From NCBI GenBank assembly GCA_964625865.1, contig CAZVEV010000246.1:1-9444 (forward strand): DNA of 9,444 nt, given 5' to 3'. The notes beneath the pieces were generated by a model. The model saw only the letters and a list, made by a program, of their open reading frames with translations, had not been told where the DNA came from and made no database searches. The position numbers and the translations under genes were made by a program. The first letter of the stretch is position 1; every line of letters begins with the position of its first letter. Shown here piece after piece: positions 1 through 5,303 of this stretch. This DNA is from CAZVEV01 sp964625865 (lineage in GTDB: Bacteria; Planctomycetota; Phycisphaerae; SM23-33).

Positions 1-57
1 CCCTGCCAACATCCCGGCAAGCAACATCACACCCGCGATCTGCAGCATTCTTCTCAT
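1..57 (-). CDS. N-terminus of a secreted protein or lipoprotein (partial, runs off the left edge)
   Basis: Reading leftward from an ATG at 57-55 gives 19 codons, MRRMLQIAGVMLLAGMLAG, open to the window edge. Two arginines followed by a hydrophobic stretch is a typical Sec signal peptide. The last visible residues, LAG, would complete a lipobox if the next codon were Cys, so a lipoprotein is possible but unproven. A strong ribosome binding site, GGGAGA, sits 5 nt upstream of the ATG. The gene starts 38 bp after the stop codon of the 1086-residue haem protein gene on the same strand, so the two are probably co-transcribed and the product may work with that protein outside the cytoplasm. The mature part lies outside the window, so no function can be given. 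Confidence 0.7.
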   Translation of the reverse strand, partial: MRRMLQIAGVMLLAGMLAG

Positions 58-62
58 TACAT

Positions 63-68
63 TCTCCC
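63..68 (-). promoter_or_regulatory. Ribosome binding site of the left-edge gene
   Basis: GGGAGA on the minus strand, 5 nt before the ATG at 57. An earlier ATG at 62-60 is followed directly by TAA and cannot start a protein. The site supports the partial left-edge gene being real despite only 19 visible codons. Confidence 0.6.
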
Positions 69-95
69 GTTTCGGGCCCACAGGCGACCGGCCCG

Positions 96-3000
96 TCAGT
101 CGCCGTCGGTCAGGATGACTCTGAAACCCACATTGTATACGCCCAGATACGGTTTGTAAGCCAGCCGAAACGCCGACCGCGCGCGGCCCGGCCGATCGTA
201 CCACGAGCCCCCGCGCGCCACGCGCCGGCCCTTACCGCCCGGGGCGTTGCGCCCGTCGTCGTGGCGATACGGATACGCAGCATATGCCGACCGCGTCCAT
301 TCCGCCACGTTGCCGTGCATGTCGTACAGCCCCCACGCGTTGGGTTTGAACCGTCCGACGGCCGCCGAGACGCGGTGTTTGTCGTCCACCGTCCGACAGG
401 CCGGGCGCCATTCCGGCACGACGCTGGCGGCCTTGTCGTATCCGCCGTAGTTGACCAGGCGCCGGAACGTCGCGTCGGCGAGATTGGCGTGGCGGGCGAA
501 GTCGGTCTCGGTGCTCCCGTAATTCAGCGGCGTCGCCGTCCCGGCGCGACAGGCCCATTCCCACTGGGCCTCGGTGGGCAGGGCAACGGTCTTGCCCGTC
601 TTGGTCGACAGCCACTTGCAGAACGCCATCGCCCGATTCCACGAGACGCGCACCACCGGCTGGTCGGCTGCGCTGAGGTCGAATCCCCGGGCGGCCCGTT
701 CGAAGTGCAAGCTGTCGCCGTGCTCGAGACGGCTGTCGTGGTCGGCATCGAACACCGCGTACTGCGCGTTGGTGATCTCGCAGGCGCCCATCCAGAACGG
801 CTTGTCGATGACGACCTGTGCGAGGGGGCGTTCATCTCGATGCCCGTTCGGATCGCCCATCACAAACCGCCCGGCGGGGATGCGAAGCAGTTGCAGTTTC
901 ACGCCCGGCGCAAGATCGATTATGCGTCTGACGGTCCCTGCAGCAGCTTGCTTCCTGGCGGCGGCGGCAGCGTCGAAGGGCCACCCCTCGCACGCGACCT
1001 TCGCGGCGGGGGGCTCGTCAATCGTCTTCGGAACAATCGGCGTGATCGCCTTGACGGGCATCTTCGGGATCGCCTCAGGGTCCTCGTCGCGATTGGCGTA
1101 GAGCTTCAGGCACGCCCGCCGCCGGGCGGCCTGGTGGAGCACACGCTTGTCGCCCGCGATCTCGCGCCACGTCCCGTGGGCCGGCGTGCTCAGGTCGATC
1201 CACGTGACCAGGCGGTCCCACGCCTCGGCCGACAGCTTCACGCCGTTGTGTCCCTTGCGGAGCATCTGCACCAGTTCGGTGGTATCGGCGTGGAGATCGC
1301 CCACGGCGAGCATGTGCATGTCCGGCTCGAGCGTGCCCGTGCGCACCAGGCTGCGGAGCGTCATGTACGACGGGGTGAAGTGGCCCTGGCGGACCTTCCT
1401 CTCGGGGGCCGTCCGCAGGTCGGGTATCGTCCGCCCGTCGCGGCGCTTGGCGCCGTTGTGACAGCCCACGCAATACCGGTCGAGGACGGGCTGGACCTCG
1501 CGGGCGAAACTGAAGCCGCGCCGCGGCCCGTAAAACGGCGTGATCTTCGACGGGCCCCGCCGCCCGGCTGCCGACGGGCGGATCGGCGAGATCGTGTTGT
1601 GCGGCTCGTGACAGCCGATGCAACTGACGACCTCGCCGGGCATGCCCACGAACCAACTGCGCATCTGCTGCAGCGCCTTGCCCTCCTCGTCGAGCGGCTG
1701 GACGCCGATCGGCAGGTTCGCCGGCACGGTGAACGCCGCCGACCCGTCCGGCTCGACCTGAACCGTGCCGAGCACCTGCCTGACGTCCCAAGGCCCGTCG
1801 AGACCCACGCGGTCGTACTGGCCCCCGAGGCCCTGGTAGCAGAAGTGATAGGTGATCAGGCGGAGCTTTCGCACCGTCCCGCGCGGCACGCCGGCCAGAC
1901 CCGGGCCGCGGTAGAGATCCGTCAGCACGACCGTAGCGGTCTTCGCCCCGGGCTCGATCTTGTCCGGGATAACCCGCGGCCGCGGGCTGGCGCGCAGCGG
2001 AATCGGCTCCAGCAGGGCCCATCCGTCGGCATGGCCGAGGCGGAGCATGTTGTCGAAGACGTCCACCAGGTAGACGTCCCACGGGGACGTGCGGTCCAGC
2101 TTGGCTGTCACGATGAAGTACTTGCCCGCCCCGCGTCCCGTCGCCGGATCGCCCAGTGGAATCGGCGCGGCGAACTTGGGCCAACTGTTCGCCGTCAGCT
2201 TGTCGGCGATGATCGGCTCGACCACCTTGCCGTATCCGGGAATCCGCTGGACCGCGCCATCGGCTTCGTGACGGCCGCGCGAGACGTCGAACAGCACCAG
2301 CTCGCCCGTGCGGTAGCATTCGTGATGCCCCGCCACCACGCCGACGAGCATCGTAGGCCTGCCCGGGATGCCCTTGGCGCTGAAGATCGCGTTGGGCCAG
2401 TACGAGTTCGACCCGTAGTGCGCCATCTGTCCCGTCCCGTCGGGGTTCATGTGGAACAGGATGCGGCTGAACACGTGGGGCAGGTCGGAGTATTCCCAGC
2501 GGAGGTACATCACGCGGCCGTTGTCGAGCACGGTGGGCGTGAAGTCATGGTCCTGCTCGAAGCACAGTTGTCGCACGCTGCTGCCGTCGGCCTTCATGCG
2601 GTACAGCACGGCGACGTTGCTCTTGTTGCAGGGCACGCCCTGGAAGCAGGCGGTCGAGGAGAACACGATATCGCCGCAGGGCAGGTAACAGGCGTCGTAG
2701 TTGTGCACGTCCGGCTGGTCGCCCAGGCTGACCTGGCGCGGAGATACTCCGTCGGCGCCGATCTCGTGGACCTGGAAGTTGCCCTTCGCGTCGCGCATGG
2801 TAAAGAGCATCCGCTTGGCCGTGTGGTGCAGGTCCACCTCGCCGATGTAGCTGTTCTTCCCGGGCCGGTACAGCGTCTTCAGCTTCCCGCCGGCGCCAGT
2901 CAGCGAAAGGACCGCAATCTCGCTCTCGAACGCCCCGCGCTTCAGATTGCTGTGCCCGAACGAACTCCGCGGAAAGCCCATGTCCCACCCGCGCGACCGG

Positions 3001-3356
3001 TCCGGATCCCCCGCCTTGCCCTTCCTGACCGGGCGGCGCTTGACCACCAGCAGCTTCTCGAAGTCCACCAGCGGGTTGGCGAGCAAGGCCTCGCGCCGCA
3101 GCGCCTCAAACCGCGCCACGATGTTGGGCATCTCCCCACGCCCAGGCTTGCCTCTTAGCGTCTTGTCGATCGCATCAAGGCGCTCGATATACCCCCTCCC
3201 CCCCGGATACCGCCGCCCGAACGTCGTCGTCAGATCCACCACCGCCCGGCGCAGCGCCTTGGTATCGACCGTCTCAGCGTTCGGCGCTGCTGCCATCAGG
3301 GGCCCCGCCGCCACCACCGACCAGGCCGCGCACAGTATCAGTCGCCCGATGCTCAT
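96..3356 (-). CDS. Exported di-haem HZS-alpha-like beta-propeller protein with C-terminal SUMF1 domain
   Basis: A 1086-residue exported protein. Residues 1-24 are a signal peptide ending at an Ala-rich site (LMAAA). Residues 35-105 look mostly helical. About 140-450 is a TolB-like propeller with repeated xPDG/xADG turns (for example KADGSS, NPDGTG) and the signature RWEYSD near 286. Around 525-590 lies the region matching the middle domain of hydrazine synthase alpha, ending in haem site CIGCH (579-583, bases 1608-1622). The second haem site, CVGCH (629-633, bases 1458-1472), follows QPVLDRY, a context common in Planctomycetota cytochromes. KGHNGVKLS (701-709) and WIDLSTPAHGTW (719-730) follow; H703 could be a distal haem ligand. 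Residues 810-1083 are a SUMF1/FGE-like domain (IPAGRFVMGD, LPTEAQWEWACRAG, GLYDMHGNVAEW, RGGSW, GFRV). This domain lacks the cysteine pair of true formylglycine-generating enzymes after RGGSW, so sulfatase activation is unlikely. The start at 3356 is supported by GGAG 7 nt upstream and by the signal peptide. The family assignment rests on motifs; substrate and redox partner are unknown. The plus-strand gene at 5304 is a paralogue. Confidence 0.9.
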   Translation of the reverse strand: MSIGRLILCAAWSVVAAGPLMAAAPNAETVDTKALRRAVVDLTTTFGRRYPGGRGYIERLDAIDKTLRGKPGRGEMPNIVARFEALRREALLANPLVDFEKLLVVKRRPVRKGKAGDPDRSRGWDMGFPRSSFGHSNLKRGAFESEIAVLSLTGAGGKLKTLYRPGKNSYIGEVDLHHTAKRMLFTMRDAKGNFQVHEIGADGVSPRQVSLGDQPDVHNYDACYLPCGDIVFSSTACFQGVPCNKSNVAVLYRMKADGSSVRQLCFEQDHDFTPTVLDNGRVMYLRWEYSDLPHVFSRILFHMNPDGTGQMAHYGSNSYWPNAIFSAKGIPGRPTMLVGVVAGHHECYRTGELVLFDVSRGRHEADGAVQRIPGYGKVVEPIIADKLTANSWPKFAAPIPLGDPATGRGAGKYFIVTAKLDRTSPWDVYLVDVFDNMLRLGHADGWALLEPIPLRASPRPRVIPDKIEPGAKTATVVLTDLYRGPGLAGVPRGTVRKLRLITYHFCYQGLGGQYDRVGLDGPWDVRQVLGTVQVEPDGSAAFTVPANLPIGVQPLDEEGKALQQMRSWFVGMPGEVVSCIGCHEPHNTISPIRPSAAGRRGPSKITPFYGPRRGFSFAREVQPVLDRYCVGCHNGAKRRDGRTIPDLRTAPERKVRQGHFTPSYMTLRSLVRTGTLEPDMHMLAVGDLHADTTELVQMLRKGHNGVKLSAEAWDRLVTWIDLSTPAHGTWREIAGDKRVLHQAARRRACLKLYANRDEDPEAIPKMPVKAITPIVPKTIDEPPAAKVACEGWPFDAAAAARKQAAAGTVRRIIDLAPGVKLQLLRIPAGRFVMGDPNGHRDERPLAQVVIDKPFWMGACEITNAQYAVFDADHDSRLEHGDSLHFERAARGFDLSAADQPVVRVSWNRAMAFCKWLSTKTGKTVALPTEAQWEWACRAGTATPLNYGSTETDFARHANLADATFRRLVNYGGYDKAASVVPEWRPACRTVDDKHRVSAAVGRFKPNAWGLYDMHGNVAEWTRSAYAAYPYRHDDGRNAPGGKGRRVARGGSWYDRPGRARSAFRLAYKPYLGVYNVGFRVILTDGD

Positions 3357-3406
3357 CCGTCATCTCCGAAATGCGCCCGTATTGAAGACCGTCCGCGAGC
3401 CATAGT

Positions 3407-3415
3407 ATTCTACCA
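3407..3415 (-). promoter_or_regulatory. Possible extended -10 promoter for the leftward genes
   Basis: On the minus strand the sequence TGGTAGAAT reads as an extended -10 element (TG-N-TAGAAT) about 50 nt upstream of the ATG at 3356. No convincing -35 is present at the usual distance, which an extended -10 can tolerate. Planctomycetota promoter rules are poorly known, so this is only a candidate. Confidence 0.3.
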
Positions 3416-3590
3416 CCGACCCAAGGTGACTCACAGGGCGATTCCCCTCCGGTGCCACGGTCCCGGATTTCGGAGAATGTCTTGCATGATTATCGACGAG
3501 ATCCGGGTTTCGTTGCCTTGGGGTGGGTGAATCGGACGAGATGCCGCTAGCGTGATGTGTACTCGCCGATACCCCGCGGGGTGGAACCCG

Positions 3591-3637
3591 TGGGCGTTTG
3601 CTGTTCTTGCGATCATGCGCGCCGCACCAAACGCCCA
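3591..3637. repeat. Inverted repeat, 10-bp perfect arms with 27-nt loop
   Basis: TGGGCGTTTG at 3591-3600 is the exact reverse complement of CAAACGCCCA at 3628-3637. The RNA from either strand could fold into a GC-rich stem. No T-run follows on either side, so it is not a standard intrinsic terminator. It may be a stem of an untranslated RNA, a small mobile repeat, or a structure separating the two divergent transcripts. Whether it recurs elsewhere in the genome cannot be seen here. Confidence 0.55.
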
Positions 3638-3682
3638 GAGTCCCCCGCCGTGTCCTGTCGACGGAGGGTCGGCCACGTGAAG

Positions 3683-3730
3683 TTATTCAATAGGCATTGA
3701 TCAAATTTATTCAATAGCTATTGAATGCAT
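3683..3730. promoter_or_regulatory. Tandem palindromic operator-like element
   Basis: Two copies of a 24-bp unit lie head to tail (3683-3706 and 3707-3730), identical at 18 of 24 positions, both beginning TTATTCAATAG. The second contains a perfect 18-bp palindrome, ATTCAATAGCTATTGAAT (3709-3726). The first keeps the inner dyad TCAAT-4 nt-ATTGA (3687-3700). The right half of the perfect palindrome coincides with the candidate -35 (TTGAAT) of the ATPase promoter. A dimeric repressor binding two adjacent sites and blocking polymerase fits this layout. No regulator gene is in the window, so the protein that binds is unknown. Confidence 0.6.
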
Positions 3731-3748
3731 CGGCCGATAACCTATGAT
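3721..3748 (+). promoter_or_regulatory. Candidate sigma-70-type promoter of the ATPase gene
   Basis: TTGAAT (3721-3726) and TATGAT (3743-3748) are separated by 16 nt, a good match to the vegetative consensus. Transcription would begin near 3755, giving a very short leader that barely includes the ribosome binding site. A weaker alternative one operator unit upstream, TTGATC (3697-3702) with TATTGA (3719-3724), also has 16-nt spacing and would give a longer leader. Confidence 0.45.
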
Positions 3749-3755
3749 GATGCGT

Positions 3756-3759
3756 GGAG
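3756..3759 (+). promoter_or_regulatory. Ribosome binding site deciding the ATPase start
   Basis: GGAG lies 6 nt before the ATG at 3766. The longest frame could begin four codons earlier at a GTG (3754), but that codon precedes and overlaps this site and has no good site of its own, so the ATG is preferred. Confidence 0.6.
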
Positions 3760-3765
3760 ATCACT

Positions 3766-5163
3766 ATGGATATCAGGTACAAGGCCCACAATCTGCACTG
3801 GAATCAACCGGAGAGATTCCGGGAATTGGATCCGCATTTGAGCACTCTGACTCAATTGCCTCTGATCTACCGTTTTCCCCTGCTTGAGAGTCTGCCCCGT
3901 GAAACCCCCGGTATCTATTCCGTCACCGGAGGGCGACAGGTGGGAAAGACAACTCTGCTGAAGCAGTACATGGCCGATCTGCTGCACTCGGGCGTATCTC
4001 CCGGGACTATCGCCTATTTACCCGGCGAAATGATCGACGACCACCATGCCCTTGTTCGCCTGTTCAGCGAGTTCATTGAGTCTGCGGGACCGGAAACGAC
4101 GCCTCTGTTTTTTCTCCTGGACGAGGTGACCTATATCAGCCAGTGGGATCGCGGGATCAAGTATCTGGCTGATGCGGGATTGCTTCGGAACACCATCCTG
4201 ATGCTGACCGGATCGGACACAGTGGTTATTCGCGACGCCAGAGTACGGCTTCCGGGCCGTCGCGGCCGTGCGGATCGCGTGGATTTCCATCTGTTTCCGC
4301 TCTCTTTCGCCGAGTACGTTTCGCTTAGCCAGGGGATTTCACACGATGACGTCCAGCAGTTCGCCGAACGCTCGACAGGTCCGCGGGAGTTGTCAGAGCT
4401 CGAAGAACTGTTCGAGTCGTATCTGGCGCATGGGGGGTATCTTACGGCCATCAATGACTTGCAGAGATATGGCACGATAAGCCGATCGACGTTCGCGACC
4501 TACGGTGACTGGATTCGCGGCGATGTGCTCAAACGGGGCAAGCGTGAGCATTACCTGCGCGAGATACTGACGGCGATTGTTACGCGAATGGGCAGTCAGG
4601 TGACCTGGAATGGCCTGTCGGGCGACCTGTCGATCGATCACCCGGCGACAGTAGCCGACTACGTGGAGCTTCTGGCGCGAATGGACGCGGCGATTATTCA
4701 ACTCGCACTGCGAGAGGACAAATTGACCGGTGCGCCCAAGAAAGCGCGTAAACTCCATTTTGCCGATCCCTTCATCTTTCACGCCGTGCGCTGCTGGCTC
4801 GGGAATACCGAGAGCCCCTACCGGCAGGAGGTGCAGCCGTTCCTGGCCGACGCCGAAAAACGCGGCGCCTTGGTGGAATCGTGCGCGGTGTCGCACTATC
4901 AGCGTTTTTATCCCACGTACTATATCAAGGGCGCCGGCGAGGTGGATATTGCGTATGTCCGGGATAACCGATTCTGGCCGGTCGAAGTGAAATGGACCAG
5001 GCAGCTTCGTGCCGCCGATTTCAAGCAGGCGTCGAAGTATCCCGACAGCATCATCTGCTCCCGCGCCGATCAGCCGTCACAGGTCCACGGACTCACCTGT
5101 CGACCGTTGGTGACGACACTGCTTGCCCTCGGGTCATCTCCCCTCTCTTTGCCCGAATCATGA
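3766..5163 (+). CDS. AAA-type ATPase with DUF4143/PD-(D/E)xK-like C-terminus
   Basis: A 465-residue cytoplasmic protein with no signal peptide. It resembles the large family of solitary bacterial and archaeal ATPases with an AAA domain followed by DUF4143 (COG1373-type). The Walker A motif is GGRQVGKT (55-62) and Walker B is LFFLLDE (114-120). A sensor-like LTGSD sits at 147-151. The PLSFAEY segment (178-184) and SYLAHGGYLTAI (218-229) are typical of the junction with DUF4143. The C-terminal KLHFADPFIFHAV (329-341) and EVDIAYVRDNRFWPVEVKW (392-410) fit the family, and D394 with E407-V-K409 resembles a PD-(D/E)xK nuclease core, though cleavage activity is unproven for this group. The cellular role of these proteins is not established; many are found in variable regions. 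It lies alone between two divergent haem-protein paralogues and has its own operator-bearing AT-rich promoter, which suggests an independent accessory gene. Confidence 0.88.
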   Translation: MDIRYKAHNLHWNQPERFRELDPHLSTLTQLPLIYRFPLLESLPRETPGIYSVTGGRQVGKTTLLKQYMADLLHSGVSPGTIAYLPGEMIDDHHALVRLFSEFIESAGPETTPLFFLLDEVTYISQWDRGIKYLADAGLLRNTILMLTGSDTVVIRDARVRLPGRRGRADRVDFHLFPLSFAEYVSLSQGISHDDVQQFAERSTGPRELSELEELFESYLAHGGYLTAINDLQRYGTISRSTFATYGDWIRGDVLKRGKREHYLREILTAIVTRMGSQVTWNGLSGDLSIDHPATVADYVELLARMDAAIIQLALREDKLTGAPKKARKLHFADPFIFHAVRCWLGNTESPYRQEVQPFLADAEKRGALVESCAVSHYQRFYPTYYIKGAGEVDIAYVRDNRFWPVEVKWTRQLRAADFKQASKYPDSIICSRADQPSQVHGLTCRPLVTTLLALGSSPLSLPES

Positions 5164-5204
5164 CACCTGCGCCAAGAGAATCAGCCTACGTCAAGACGCG
5201 TATA

Positions 5205-5213
5205 TGGTAAGAT
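5205..5213 (+). promoter_or_regulatory. Possible extended -10 promoter of the 1311-residue gene
   Basis: TGGTAAGAT reads as an extended -10 (TG-N-TAAGAT) in the 140-bp gap after the ATPase gene, about 90 nt before the ATG at 5304. It resembles TGGTAGAAT found on the other strand in front of the paralogous gene. No clear -35 is present. The alternative is read-through from the ATPase gene, since no obvious terminator lies between the two. Confidence 0.3.
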
Positions 5214-5303
5214 GATACCCGCCCTGGACAGGCGGAACACCGGGCTGCACTCGAGGCCGCCGCGCGTCGAGGATGAGCCCATGCGTTCGACAAGGATGAC
5301 GAG

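Larger units (their letters stand above)
3357..3765. other. Intergenic region between divergent genes
   Basis: About 400 bp separating the leftward haem protein gene from the rightward ATPase gene. I see no convincing gene. It holds the candidate leftward promoter near 3407, a perfect 10-bp palindrome CCCCGCGGGG at 3572-3581, a 10-bp inverted repeat at 3591-3637, and an abrupt AT-rich patch at about 3680-3730 with the operator and promoter of the ATPase gene. An 81-codon open frame on the minus strand (3676-3431) has no ribosome binding site or family resemblance that I can see, and it crosses the inverted repeat. Confidence 0.6.

Noticed and set aside
105..929. Sulfatase-activating formylglycine-generating enzyme
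   Set aside because: The domain lacks the catalytic cysteine pair, and no sulfatase gene is visible in the window.
1075..2319. A 414-codon minus-strand frame inside the 1086-residue gene
   Set aside because: It overlaps the real gene in another frame and has low-complexity Arg/Gly/Ala-rich sequence without motifs.
261..3158. A 965-codon open frame on the plus strand opposite the 1086-residue gene
   Set aside because: Its translation is rich in Arg, Ala, Val and His with no signal peptide or recognisable domain, as expected for the antisense of a GC-rich gene. The minus strand carries the haem and SUMF1 motifs.
3486..3530. A 14-codon plus-strand frame (MIIDEIRVSLPWGG) with GGAGA upstream
   Set aside because: It is too short to separate from chance, and the ribosome-binding-like site is rather far from the ATG.
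3591..3637. Intrinsic terminator
   Set aside because: The 27-nt loop is long and no T-run follows the stem on either strand.
3431..3676. An 81-codon minus-strand frame in the intergenic region
   Set aside because: It has no visible ribosome binding site or known family features, and it crosses an inverted repeat. It could be a decayed gene but nothing supports that.
3754..3765. GTG start four codons upstream for the ATPase
   Set aside because: The GGAG site overlaps this GTG and is well spaced for the ATG at 3766 instead.
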